A DNA stretch of 27,144 nt from positions 1 through 27,144 of the forward strand of contig CAMARL010000004.1 in the NCBI GenBank assembly GCA_945860325.1. Direction: 5' to 3'. Below are positions 1 through 7,918 of this stretch, in pieces. Under the pieces are notes generated by a model. That model made no database searches. It saw only the letters and a program-made list of their open reading frames with translations, and was not told the origin of the DNA. A program made the position numbers and the translations under genes. Source of the stretch: Spirosoma fluviale. Its GTDB lineage: Bacteria; Bacteroidota; Bacteroidia; Cytophagales; Spirosomataceae. Positions within the stretch are counted from its first letter, which is position 1. Each line of letters opens with the position of its first letter.

Positions 1-270
1 TACCTGTACGTTTTTAAAAATCCAATCGACGCAAAAAAATATTTTAATGAATGCCTTTCATTTTCCAAGCAAACAGATTCCATGGATTCTGGATATTATT
101 GGGCATCCGTTTTAGGCTTAGCTAGAATTGCATTTCAAGAATTAAACTACGACCAGGCGGTTGATTATTGCAAAGAGGTATTGGATAAAGCGGATCGTAA
201 ATCGTCCCAACATACGGAGGCCAAAAAGCTATTGGCCGAAGCAAAAAAAGCAAGAAGAAAGCGAAAATAA
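1..270 (+). CDS. TPR-like protein, C-terminal fragment
   Basis: The reading frame is open from the first base of the window to the TAA at 268-270, so this is the last 89 residues of a longer protein whose start lies upstream. The visible part is helical. It contains one clear TPR-like helix pair (pattern GYYWASVLGLARIAFQELNY followed by DQAVDYCKEVL), consistent with a tetratricopeptide scaffold used for protein-protein contacts. It ends in a strongly basic tail rich in K and R (KKARRKRK). No catalytic motif is visible. The Met at 82 is internal; nothing marks it as a real start, because the upstream codons continue the same helical pattern. The partner and the process cannot be told from this fragment. 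Confidence 0.75.
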   Translation, partial: YLYVFKNPIDAKKYFNECLSFSKQTDSMDSGYYWASVLGLARIAFQELNYDQAVDYCKEVLDKADRKSSQHTEAKKLLAEAKKARRKRK

Positions 271-365
271 AATATTTAACAATTCCTTAATACTTTTATA
301 AAAACTCTTACATGGATATTAACCATCTTTAGTAAGTATATACAATACCATAATTAATTTAACCC

Positions 366-1823
366 ATGTTTGGACTTGACCCTACCCTGTTTTTCCTTTT
401 ATTCTTTTGTTTGTTTGCTGCTTGTGCTTTTGAATTTGTCAATGGATTTCACGACACTGCAAATGCAGTAGCCACTGTCATTTATACCCATTCATTAAAG
501 CCTACGCAGGCGGTGGTTTGGTCAGGATTCATGAATTTTCTTGGTTTACTTACCGGTGGTGTAGGTGTTACGATGAGTATTATTGGTCTCCTCCCGACAG
601 AGCTCCTCATTGATTCTAATGTGTATCATTCCATGGCCATGGCACTCGCTTTATTGTTATCTGCCATATTATGGAATTTAGGCACTTGGTATTTTGGTAT
701 ACCGGCATCCAGTTCTCATACGTTGATCGGTTCTATTATTGGCATTGGCTTAGGCCATGCATTATTGCCGGAAAATTCGAATAAAAATATCACGGCTGTC
801 AACTGGGATAAGGTGATTGAGATAGGACAAGCACTATTCCTTTCTCCTTTATTTGGTTTTTCTTTAGCGATTATCTTGATGTATATATTAAAGAAAACCA
901 TTACAAATAAGGATATATTTAAAGAGCCTAAGAAAAACTCGCCCCCGCCACTTTGGATTAGATCCATCTTGATTTTTACCTGTACACTTGTTTCATTTTT
1001 TCATGGTAGAAACGATGGACAAAAAGGAATAGGGTTGGTTATGGTTATTCTAATTGCATTTTTACCTGGATACTTTGCCATTAATACCACCCTGGACTTA
1101 AATATGGTTCAAAATAGTTTGAATACCGTTCAAACTGTTTCAGTCAAAATCGACACACTGCCCCTTTCAGAAAAAGAATTAGCTAGCTATCATCAATTAT
1201 TGGCTTCATCGGCAGATTTAAAGACTATTTTAGCAAACAAACCCGACATTAAAAACCTAAGTACTGCTCAAAAATTCAATATTAGAAAGGCGGCTTTAAC
1301 CATTAATAAGAATGCTAAAAAATTAATCGAGAGTGAATCCGTTTCCCTTTCAGATGAGGATAAATCAGCATTTAAAAAGGCCACGCAAGGTGATAAAGCG
1401 CCCTTCTTTGCCTTTGGTGCTTCCTCCGCCACGGGCATGGCTGGAGTGACAGATTTTGCTCCTGCTTGGGTCATGTGGATGATTGCACTTTCATTAGGCT
1501 TAGGAACAATGATTGGTTGGAAAAGAATTGTTATCACCATCGGAGAAAAAATTGGCAAAGACCATTTAAACTACGCGCAAGGAGCATCAGCAGAATTAAT
1601 TGCATCAATTACCATAGGTTTAGCCACAGCATATAAATGGCCGGTAAGTACCACGCACGTTTTAAGTTCAGGTATTGCCGGTACCATGGTGGCATCCAGA
1701 GGAATAAAAAATCTACAGGGAGGAACCGTAAAAAATATCGTGATGGCTTGGGTATTAACACTTCCCGTGACCATCATTTTATCAGCCCTTCTCTTCGTTT
1801 TTTTCCGCTGGATCATAGGCTAA
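366..1823 (+). CDS. pit: PiT-family inorganic phosphate permease
   Basis: This is an inner-membrane low-affinity phosphate transporter of the PiT family (PF01384), 485 residues. Both halves of the duplicated PiT signature are visible: GFHDTANAVAT at residues 27-37 in the first helices and FHGRNDGQKG at 212-221 at the start of the second half. A C-terminal block WPVSTTHVLSSGIAGT (425-440) mirrors the SSSHTLIGS block at 115-123. About ten hydrophobic segments are apparent. Residues 245-345 form a long hydrophilic, helix-prone loop that splits the second half, absent from compact PiT proteins. The gene stands alone with 95 bp upstream; a PhoU-like or DUF47 partner, common beside pit genes, is not visible. 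Family assignment is firm. The ion coupled (H+ or Na+) and whether transport is of phosphate or sulfate cannot be decided by eye. Confidence 0.93.
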   Translation: MFGLDPTLFFLLFFCLFAACAFEFVNGFHDTANAVATVIYTHSLKPTQAVVWSGFMNFLGLLTGGVGVTMSIIGLLPTELLIDSNVYHSMAMALALLLSAILWNLGTWYFGIPASSSHTLIGSIIGIGLGHALLPENSNKNITAVNWDKVIEIGQALFLSPLFGFSLAIILMYILKKTITNKDIFKEPKKNSPPPLWIRSILIFTCTLVSFFHGRNDGQKGIGLVMVILIAFLPGYFAINTTLDLNMVQNSLNTVQTVSVKIDTLPLSEKELASYHQLLASSADLKTILANKPDIKNLSTAQKFNIRKAALTINKNAKKLIESESVSLSDEDKSAFKKATQGDKAPFFAFGASSATGMAGVTDFAPAWVMWMIALSLGLGTMIGWKRIVITIGEKIGKDHLNYAQGASAELIASITIGLATAYKWPVSTTHVLSSGIAGTMVASRGIKNLQGGTVKNIVMAWVLTLPVTIILSALLFVFFRWIIG

Positions 1824-1842
1824 TAAACTAAAGTCATTTTTG

Positions 1843-1850
1843 TATCTTTG
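1843..1850 (+). promoter_or_regulatory. Bacteroidota -7 promoter element upstream of rsmG
   Basis: TATCTTTG is an exact match to the Bacteroidota sigma-A -7 consensus TAnnTTTG, 15 bp before the rsmG start. No good -33 TTTG box is visible at the expected distance. It implies a short leader and that rsmG and the two genes behind it can be transcribed independently of the phosphate permease. Confidence 0.5.
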
Positions 1851-1865
1851 TGTTTTACATGAAAT

Positions 1866-2492
1866 ATGAAGGCAGGGCTGATTAAAAAATACTTTCCAGA
1901 AATTACAGAAAAGCAGCTAGAGCAATTTGAGCTGCTTTTTCCTTTGTACCAAGAATGGAATGAGAAAATAAATGTCGTTTCTAGAAAAGACATAGAGAAC
2001 TTAATGATTCATCATGTGTTGCATTCATTGGCTATCGCAAAGATTATTCCATTCAGGCCTGGTACAGAAATTCTGGATGTAGGTACTGGTGGTGGATTTC
2101 CAGGAATTCCCTTGGCTATCTTATTTCCGGAGGTAAAATTTACGTTGGTCGATAGCATAGGAAAAAAAATAAAAGTGGTACAAGGCGTTTCAGAATCATT
2201 GGGTTTAACCAATGTAACAGCACTGAACGTGCGGGCAGAAGATGTAGATCAAGACTTTGAATTTATCATCAGTAGAGCCGTAACGCGCATTACGCCCTTC
2301 TATTATTGGGTTAAAAATAAAGTAAGCCCTAACCATTTTCATACCCTAAGAAACGGGCTAATTTGCTTAAAGGGAGGAGATTTAACGGAAGAATTAGTTG
2401 AGCTAGGTAAAAAACATAAAGTTTTTGAATTATCTTCCCTCTTCAAAGAAGAATTCTTCGAATCAAAAAAAGTGGTGTATGTGCCCATGTAA
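1866..2492 (+). CDS. rsmG: 16S rRNA (guanine-527-N7)-methyltransferase RsmG
   Basis: This is a cytoplasmic SAM-dependent methyltransferase that forms m7G527 in the 530 loop of 16S rRNA, 208 residues, the usual RsmG length. The Rossmann SAM-binding motif is clear: ILDVGTGGGFPGIPLA at about residues 68-83, followed by the acidic beta-2 end FTLVDS. The N-terminal YQEWNEKINVVSR block is also typical of RsmG. The start at 1866 places a Bacteroidota -7 element 15 bp upstream; an ATG at 1859 is out of frame. The gene lies 10 bp before a glycosyltransferase, so the three genes to 4201 look co-transcribed. In other bacteria rsmG often sits near gidA or parA; that context is absent here. Confidence 0.95.
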   Translation: MKAGLIKKYFPEITEKQLEQFELLFPLYQEWNEKINVVSRKDIENLMIHHVLHSLAIAKIIPFRPGTEILDVGTGGGFPGIPLAILFPEVKFTLVDSIGKKIKVVQGVSESLGLTNVTALNVRAEDVDQDFEFIISRAVTRITPFYYWVKNKVSPNHFHTLRNGLICLKGGDLTEELVELGKKHKVFELSSLFKEEFFESKKVVYVPM

Positions 2493-2502
2493 AGCGTAAA
2501 TT

Positions 2503-3489
2503 ATGTCAAAAATATCCGTCGCTCTTTGCACATATAATGGAGAGAAATATTTGCAGCACCAACTAGAATCCATCAAGAATCAAACGATTGACATTCATGA
2601 GTTGATTGTATGCGATGATGGTTCAAAAGATCAAACGATTTCTATTTTAGAAGATTTCAAAACGCATGTCAACTTTCCCATAGAGATTCATGTAAATTCC
2701 AGCAATTTGGGATCTAGCAAAAACTTTGAGAAATGCATCCAATTATGTACGGGCGATATTGTATTCTTATGTGACCAAGACGACTGGTGGTATGAAGAGA
2801 AAGTTGAGCGACAAATGGATTTTTTCAATGCCCATCCAGAAATTGATGCTGTTTTTTCAAACGCAGTCATGGTTGACCAAAAAGGCATTCCAACAGGAAA
2901 TACATCCTTCGACCAAATAGAGTTTTATCCTGAAATGCAAACTAAATGGAATTTAGGGCATGCGTTTGAAATGCTATTAAAAGGATATGTGGTGACGGGG
3001 GCAACGTTAGCTATTCGAAAAAAAATATGTGCAGAGGTATTTCCTGTTCCAGAGATCATTCCTGAATTAATTCACGACGGTTGGATTAGTTTGTACTTGT
3101 CGCGCCAACAAAAAATCGGGTTTATCAGCGATCCTTTAATCCAATACCGAGAGCATGCGAGCCAGCAGGTAGGCCTGCAAGGAAAAGAGCCAACGATCAC
3201 GCTAAAAGACCGCTTTTTGCGTTCTAGGGAAAATAAATTGGCGCGCTTACAAAAGAAATTTGACGATGCGAAAGCATTATTTGATTACTTTAGTGCTTTA
3301 CCCCTACTAGACAATCTCACCACTGAAAAAATAAAAGATCGCATGTTGCATTACCGAATGAGATCCCAATTGCCCAGTAATCATATTAAAAGATTTTTAC
3401 CCATCCTTAGCCATGTAATCAATGGAGATTATAAATTACACGATGGAGGTAAATGGTGGAGACCCGCTTTAGGTGACTTATTAGAATAA
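2503..3489 (+). CDS. Family 2 glycosyltransferase
   Basis: This is a GT-A fold, inverting glycosyltransferase of family GT2, 328 residues, predicted cytoplasmic or membrane-associated. The N-terminus shows the nucleotide-sugar fold: SVALCTYNGEKYLQHQLESI (residues 5-24), then LIVCDDGSKD (35-44) with the first Asp pair, NLGSSKNFEKCI (68-79), and a DxD-like metal/nucleotide site FLCDQDDWW (88-96). The pattern resembles rhamnosyl- and galactosyltransferases of O-antigen or capsule synthesis. The acceptor and sugar cannot be inferred. No membrane helix is evident. It begins 10 bp after rsmG and ends one base before the next gene, so translation is probably coupled. The DUF5672-type gene behind it may act on the same glycan; this is inference from adjacency. 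Confidence 0.9.
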   Translation: MSKISVALCTYNGEKYLQHQLESIKNQTIDIHELIVCDDGSKDQTISILEDFKTHVNFPIEIHVNSSNLGSSKNFEKCIQLCTGDIVFLCDQDDWWYEEKVERQMDFFNAHPEIDAVFSNAVMVDQKGIPTGNTSFDQIEFYPEMQTKWNLGHAFEMLLKGYVVTGATLAIRKKICAEVFPVPEIIPELIHDGWISLYLSRQQKIGFISDPLIQYREHASQQVGLQGKEPTITLKDRFLRSRENKLARLQKKFDDAKALFDYFSALPLLDNLTTEKIKDRMLHYRMRSQLPSNHIKRFLPILSHVINGDYKLHDGGKWWRPALGDLLE

Positions 3490-3490
3490 A

Positions 3491-4201
3491 ATGATGTCTA
3501 AACGTGTTGCAATTGTCATACCGGTTTATAAAAATACCTTACGCGTAAATGAGGCTAAATCTCTAGCACAATGCAAAAAGGTGTTACATCAATACCCCAT
3601 CATTTTTGTTGCTCCTGAAAGTTTACATGCAGATTTTTTTACCCATGAAGATCAAGTAGAAAGATTTGATGACGCTTATTTTAAAAGTCCAAAAACCTAT
3701 AACAAATTATTAATAAACCCATTATTTTATGAACGGTTTATATCATTTGAGTTTATGTTGATTCATCAATTAGACGCCTATGTGTTCAAAGATGAATTGG
3801 AAAAATGGTGCGATAAAGGCTATGATTACATAGGGGCTCCCAAATTAAAACTTAAGTTTTTAAAGGAAAAAAATCCTTTCGTCATGCCTATTTTTGAACC
3901 TATTTTATTTAACGGCGGATTTTCACTCAGGCGAATTAAACCCATCATAAAATTCTTAAAGGTTTATAATACTTTCATTCCTGCTTGGCCTGCGAATGAG
4001 GATAGTTTATTCTCCGTATATCACAAAAGGGCTTTCCCTTTGAGATTCATGTTAAAATTACCAACTTGGAAAGAAGGGCTGTCCTTTGCATTTGAAAAAA
4101 ATCCTCAAATAAGCTATAGCCTACATGAGGATTCGTTACCTTTTGGGTGCCATGCTTGGGAAAAATACAATCCTTCGTTTTGGCAAAAATTTATACATTA
4201 A
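3491..4201 (+). CDS. DUF5672-type putative glycosyltransferase
   Basis: The 236-residue protein matches the pattern of the DUF5672 family, which is found next to polysaccharide genes and is thought to be glycosyltransferase-like. Visible landmarks are VAIVIPVYKN at the start (residues 6-15), a short helix SPKTYNKLLINPLFYERF (66-83), the DxD-like block HQLDAYVF (92-99), YDYIGAPK (111-118), the acceptor-side-like NGGFSLRR (141-148) and NEDSLF (169-174). The separation of these motifs resembles a GT-A enzyme. Function is not experimentally established for the family as far as I know. Two in-frame ATGs, at 3491 and 3494, could start it. The first leaves a one-base gap to the preceding glycosyltransferase stop. 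The gene ends 16 bp from the convergent LytTR gene. Confidence 0.8.
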   Translation: MMSKRVAIVIPVYKNTLRVNEAKSLAQCKKVLHQYPIIFVAPESLHADFFTHEDQVERFDDAYFKSPKTYNKLLINPLFYERFISFEFMLIHQLDAYVFKDELEKWCDKGYDYIGAPKLKLKFLKEKNPFVMPIFEPILFNGGFSLRRIKPIIKFLKVYNTFIPAWPANEDSLFSVYHKRAFPLRFMLKLPTWKEGLSFAFEKNPQISYSLHEDSLPFGCHAWEKYNPSFWQKFIH

Positions 4202-4217
4202 GAATTTAGAACTAGGT

Positions 4218-4532
4218 TTAAGCTTTGAATTGCTCTCGCAATGGACGTACATTTCTTCGAGATATGGAAATAACATCTCCATTCACTAATCGAATAGCCT
4301 TTTGAGACTTAAAGTCAATGTGCTCTATGGAATCTGGGTTAATTAATGCCGACTTTGAGGGGCGAATAAATTGGTATTCAACTAACATGGTAGCAAAATA
4401 CTTTAAGGTACGGCAACTCAAAATACGCCTCCCATCTTGAGTAAATATATTTGAATAATTACCTTCTCCTTTAATGAATAGTATGTCTTTTACGGGAACC
4501 TTCACTGAACCTAACGAAATATATTCTATCAT
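4218..4532 (-). CDS. Stand-alone LytTR DNA-binding regulator
   Basis: This 104-residue protein is essentially a single LytTR (PF04397) DNA-binding domain without the usual N-terminal response-regulator receiver. Recognisable features are the beta-strand start VPVKDILFIKGEGNYSNIF, the TLKYFATML helix, the FIRPSKSALINPDSIEHI block (typically HRSxLVN in LytTR) and the closing ISISRRNVRPLREQF helix. No transmembrane, PAS or receiver segment is present, so any signal must come from a partner, from dimerisation or from expression level. Bacteroidota often carry such LytTR-only genes. It faces away from the aldo/keto reductase gene across an A/T-rich 293-bp region, so that region is the natural place for its binding site, either for itself or for the reductase. 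This is inference; no confident LytTR direct repeat was identified. Confidence 0.87.
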   Translation of the reverse strand: MIEYISLGSVKVPVKDILFIKGEGNYSNIFTQDGRRILSCRTLKYFATMLVEYQFIRPSKSALINPDSIEHIDFKSQKAIRLVNGDVISISRRNVRPLREQFKA

Positions 4533-4825
4533 AAAAAATGTTTACACCTAAATTAGAATCAAACCTTAAATAACCACTCAAAGTAAAATTAACCATAATT
4601 TAATTTTAAGAAATAAACGAATCGTGTTATTTGCGTTATTAACTATTATTAAAAATAAATTATTTATTAAAAGGTAAATACGAAGTAAATTAATTTATGT
4701 TGAAACACATATATCTTGTCACAAAAGTTTATTATAATTTAATATGATTAGCTATTTTTAATTTTTAGCTTAAATATTGAGCCTTAAAAAACATTATTTA
4801 AATTGCAGATTAAATAGTAGAAAAA
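4533..4825. promoter_or_regulatory. A/T-rich divergent intergenic region
   Basis: This is the longest gene-free stretch in the window, between the divergent LytTR regulator and the aldo/keto reductase. It is conspicuously richer in A/T than the flanking genes and must contain both promoters. Visible pieces include a 7-bp inverted repeat around a single base at 4654-4668 and recurring AGCT/GAGC words near 4750-4783. Near-matches to the -7 consensus exist but none is exact. No small ORF with convincing coding character and no stable hairpin were seen. Confidence 0.45.
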
Positions 4826-5797
4826 ATGAAAACGAGAAAATTCGGTAAAACAGATTGGCTTATCAGTGAACTTGGGTATGGAATGTGGGGATTGGTGGAT
4901 TGGTCAGGTTCTGATCAAAATGAGGTGGAAAAGTCATTAGAAATGTCCGTGGAATTAGGGTGCAATTTTTTTGATACGGCTTGGGGATACGGGGAAGGGA
5001 AAAGTGAAGAAATACTAGGAAAATTGCTTCGCAGGCACTCGGACAAAAAATTACATGCCGCCACAAAAATACCACCTAAGAATTTTATATGGCCATCAAA
5101 AGCCGGATTCCAATTAAAAGATTGCTTCCCGGCTTCCCATATAATCGAATACACGGAAAAGAGTTTAAAAAATTTGAATGTTGAGCAAATCGATTTGCAA
5201 CAGTTTCACGTTTGGGAAGATGCATGGTCAGATCAGGATGAATGGAAGTCCGCTATTGAAAAATTAACAAAAGAAGGAAAAGTGGCACACTGGGGAGTTT
5301 CAGTAAATCGTTGGGAGCCCAATAAATGCCTAAAGACAATTGAGACGGGACTAATTTCATCGGTCCAAGTAATTTACAATATCTTCGATCAGAATCCAGA
5401 GGATCAGCTTTTTCCTTTGTGTAAGAAAATGAATGTCGGAATAATTGCGCGCGTTCCTTTCGACGAAGGAAGTTTGACTGGCTTGCTAACGTATGACACT
5501 ATATTTCCTGCTGATGACTGGCGATCAACCTATTTTGTTCCCGAAAATTTAACGTCAAGTGTAGATCATGCTAACGCATTGAAACCGATTATTCCAGAAG
5601 GAATGGATATGCCTGAAATGGCTTTGAGGTTTATTCTTTCAAATCCTGATGTGGGGACCATTATACCAGGAATGCGCAAAATAAAGCATGTTCAAAGCAA
5701 TATCTCTTGCTCAGATGGACAAGGATTACCAAAAGGCAAACTAGAGGAATTAAGAAGTCACCGTTGGGAACGCCAACCTACCGAATGGTCCCAATAG
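4826..5797 (+). CDS. Aldo/keto reductase
   Basis: This is a 323-residue cytosolic NAD(P)H-dependent oxidoreductase of the aldo/keto reductase superfamily (PF00248, TIM barrel). The catalytic tetrad is intact: Asp50 and Tyr55 in FFDTAWGYG, Lys81 in ATKIPP and His128 in LQQFHVW. The start MKTRKFGKTDWLISELGYG is the standard first strand of the barrel, and the C-terminal block PDVGTIIPGMRKIKHVQSN is the usual cofactor-binding end. The substrate is not deducible; relatives reduce sugar or lipid aldehydes and ketones. It is transcribed away from the LytTR gene, which makes it a candidate target of that regulator. Its last 20 bp overlap the end of the convergent rhodanese-thioredoxin gene, so no separate terminator fits between them. 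Confidence 0.93.
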   Translation: MKTRKFGKTDWLISELGYGMWGLVDWSGSDQNEVEKSLEMSVELGCNFFDTAWGYGEGKSEEILGKLLRRHSDKKLHAATKIPPKNFIWPSKAGFQLKDCFPASHIIEYTEKSLKNLNVEQIDLQQFHVWEDAWSDQDEWKSAIEKLTKEGKVAHWGVSVNRWEPNKCLKTIETGLISSVQVIYNIFDQNPEDQLFPLCKKMNVGIIARVPFDEGSLTGLLTYDTIFPADDWRSTYFVPENLTSSVDHANALKPIIPEGMDMPEMALRFILSNPDVGTIIPGMRKIKHVQSNISCSDGQGLPKGKLEELRSHRWERQPTEWSQ

Positions 5798-6500
5798 ATT
5801 GATCAAATAGTTCTTTCAATTGAGCTTCTTCTCGAAATCCCGATGTTTTTTGCAACAATTTCCCTTTATGGAATACCAAAAAACTCGGGATTTCGTCTAT
5901 GGCATACTTTTGCAACACGGCTTGATTGCCATCGGCCTCCACTTTTAATACAGTGACTTTGCCTTTATAATCATTTGATAATTTATCGACCGTTGGCATC
6001 ATCTTAAGACAAGGCGCACACCACTTCGCATAAAAATCTACCACCACCGCATTTTCTCCTTGAATTAGTTTTCCAAAAGCGCTTAAATCCCAAGCATCAT
6101 CATGCTTCACATTGGGAACTCCTTCCAAAGGTTTCAATTTTGTGGTCCACTTTAAATACCCCCCCTGAAGTTCGGTCACTTGAAAACCTTCTTTGCGCAT
6201 AATTTCTGCTGCTTGGGCAGACCGACCACCAGAGAGGCAGTATACAAAAACGGGTTTATCTTTGGGTAAGTCCTTGATTTTATTGGCAAAATCGGGGGAT
6301 CTGAAGTCGATATTGGTGGCCTTTGGCAAATGTCCTCCACCAAATTCACCGGCTGTCCGTACGTCTAATAAAAAAGCGTTAGAAGTTTCTAGTAATTTCT
6401 TTTCAAAAGATTCCACAGGAAGATTTTGGGCAAATACCGTAAAATTGAGTGTCAAAAATGTGACGACAAGATATAGTTTATAAAGCGAGTATGTTTTCAT
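5778..6500 (-). CDS. Secreted rhodanese-thioredoxin fusion protein
   Basis: This is a 240-residue two-domain protein with an N-terminal signal peptide (hydrophobic residues about 9-23, likely cleavage after VFA at 24), so it acts in the periplasm. Residues about 28-120 form a rhodanese domain: FLLDVRTAGEFGGGHLPKA near the start and the active-site loop YCLSGGRS with Cys88. Residues about 135-240 form a thioredoxin domain with WCAPC (Cys161, Cys164) and the cis-proline loop EIPSF (Pro205). Both active sites are intact. Such fusions could couple persulfide handling to thiol-disulfide exchange; this role is inferred from architecture. The stop lies inside the 3' end of the convergent aldo/keto reductase gene (20-bp overlap). 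It is divergent from enolase. Confidence 0.93.
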   Translation of the reverse strand: MKTYSLYKLYLVVTFLTLNFTVFAQNLPVESFEKKLLETSNAFLLDVRTAGEFGGGHLPKATNIDFRSPDFANKIKDLPKDKPVFVYCLSGGRSAQAAEIMRKEGFQVTELQGGYLKWTTKLKPLEGVPNVKHDDAWDLSAFGKLIQGENAVVVDFYAKWCAPCLKMMPTVDKLSNDYKGKVTVLKVEADGNQAVLQKYAIDEIPSFLVFHKGKLLQKTSGFREEAQLKELFDQSIGTIR

Positions 6501-6569
6501 AAAAGGTTTATTTACAGATATTTAATATGTTTATTGCGCTAAAACAAAGGATTTTATCCAAAAAATGTG

Positions 6570-6577
6570 TTATTTTG
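6570..6577 (+). promoter_or_regulatory. Possible -7 element upstream of eno
   Basis: TTATTTTG differs from TAnnTTTG at one position and lies 57 bp before the preferred enolase start. Together with the protein N-terminus it argues that the ATG at 6565 is not used, since that codon would precede the promoter element. No -33 box is clear. Confidence 0.3.
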
Positions 6578-6633
6578 CGAGGCAATTTAGTCAATTAATA
6601 GGTAATCCATTTATTCACAATAATAATTATACG

Positions 6634-7911
6634 ATGAGTGCAATACAGTACGTTCACGCAAGACAAATTTTAGATTCACGAGGTAACCCAACGATCGAGG
6701 TTGATATCAAAACAGAAGATGGGGCATTTGGCCGTGCAGCAGTTCCATCAGGGGCTTCTACAGGAATCCACGAAGCCGTTGAACTTAGAGATGACGACAA
6801 ATCAGTTTATGTTGGCAAAGGCGTTTTAAAAGCCGTAGAAAATGTAAACAAAGCAATAGCCGAAGAATTATGGGGAATGGAAGTATCTGAGCAAAACATG
6901 ATTGATCAAATCATGATTGAATTAGATGGTACTCCCAACAAAGGTAAATTAGGTGCAAATGCAATCTTAGGGGTTTCATTGGCCGTCGCAAAAGCAGCAG
7001 CTCAGGAAGCGGGGCTTTCATTATACAGATATATTGGCGGGGTAAATGCAAATACATTGCCTGTGCCCATGATGAATATTTTAAATGGTGGTTCTCATGC
7101 CGACAACTCTATTGATTTTCAAGAGTTCATGGTGATGCCCGTGAAAGCAGAAAGCTTTTCGCAAGCATTAAGAATGGGAACCGAAGTTTTTCATGCCTTG
7201 AAAGGAGTTTTGAAAAGCAAAGGATATTCGACCAACGTAGGTGATGAAGGAGGTTTTGCTCCGAACATCAAGTCAAACGAAGAGGCGATCGAAATCGTTT
7301 TGCAATCCATCGAAAAAGCCGGATATAAGCCAGGAGAAGAAATTTTCATCGCGATGGATGCAGCTGCATCTGAGTTCTACGATGAGAAAACTGGATTATA
7401 TACGTTCAAAAAATCAGACGGAAAGCAATTGAATTCCATGGAAATGGCTGCTTACTGGAAGACTTGGGCAGATAAATATCCAATTATCTCGATAGAAGAT
7501 GGAATGGCAGAAGACGATTGGGCAGGTTGGGTTGAGCAAACAAAATTAATCGGATCAAAATGCCAATTAGTTGGTGATGATTTGTTCGTAACGAATGTTA
7601 AGCGTTTACAACAAGGAATTGAAAAAGGAGTGGCAAATGCTGTTTTAGTCAAAGTAAACCAAATTGGTTCATTAACGGAGACGATAGACACAGTTAATTT
7701 AGCTAAGCGCAATTCGTATAAAAATATTATGTCCCACCGTTCAGGAGAGACTGAAGATTCGACGATTGCTGATTTGGCAGTAGCTTTAAATACGGGTCAA
7801 ATTAAAACCGGTTCTGCTTCTCGCTCAGATCGTATGGCAAAATACAATCAATTATTGCGTATTGAAGAGGAATTGGGAGCCAATGCATATTTCCCAGGTT
7901 TAAATTTCTAA
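6634..7911 (+). CDS. eno: Enolase
   Basis: This is phosphopyruvate hydratase, converting 2-phosphoglycerate to phosphoenolpyruvate in glycolysis, cytosolic. With the start at 6634 the protein is 425 residues and begins MSAIQYVHARQILDSRGNPT, exactly the conserved enolase N-terminus. An in-frame ATG at 6565 would add 23 unconserved residues and is rejected. Active-site elements are complete: NGGSHADNSIDFQEFM (151-166), Glu205 in VGDEGGF, metal ligands Asp242 (AMDAAASE), Glu288 (SIEDGM) and Asp315 (VGDDLF), catalytic Lys340 (VLVKVNQIG), and SHRSGETEDS near 367. The gene is followed after 7 bp by a DivIC/FtsB-like gene, so both are probably one transcript ending at the terminator at 8258-8290. 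gpmI, the preceding glycolytic step, lies in the convergent operon. Confidence 0.98.
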   Translation: MSAIQYVHARQILDSRGNPTIEVDIKTEDGAFGRAAVPSGASTGIHEAVELRDDDKSVYVGKGVLKAVENVNKAIAEELWGMEVSEQNMIDQIMIELDGTPNKGKLGANAILGVSLAVAKAAAQEAGLSLYRYIGGVNANTLPVPMMNILNGGSHADNSIDFQEFMVMPVKAESFSQALRMGTEVFHALKGVLKSKGYSTNVGDEGGFAPNIKSNEEAIEIVLQSIEKAGYKPGEEIFIAMDAAASEFYDEKTGLYTFKKSDGKQLNSMEMAAYWKTWADKYPIISIEDGMAEDDWAGWVEQTKLIGSKCQLVGDDLFVTNVKRLQQGIEKGVANAVLVKVNQIGSLTETIDTVNLAKRNSYKNIMSHRSGETEDSTIADLAVALNTGQIKTGSASRSDRMAKYNQLLRIEEELGANAYFPGLNF

Positions 7912-7918
7912 TGCATAT

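Noticed and set aside
4654..4668. Inverted repeat (7-bp arms, 1-base centre) as a regulator operator
   Set aside because: It is made only of A and T in a very A/T-rich stretch, so it may arise by chance; kept only as a weak candidate within the intergenic entry.
6565..6633. Longer enolase start at 6565 adding 23 residues
   Set aside because: The added residues are not enolase-like, the conserved N-terminus begins at the ATG at 6634, and a likely -7 promoter element lies between the two starts.
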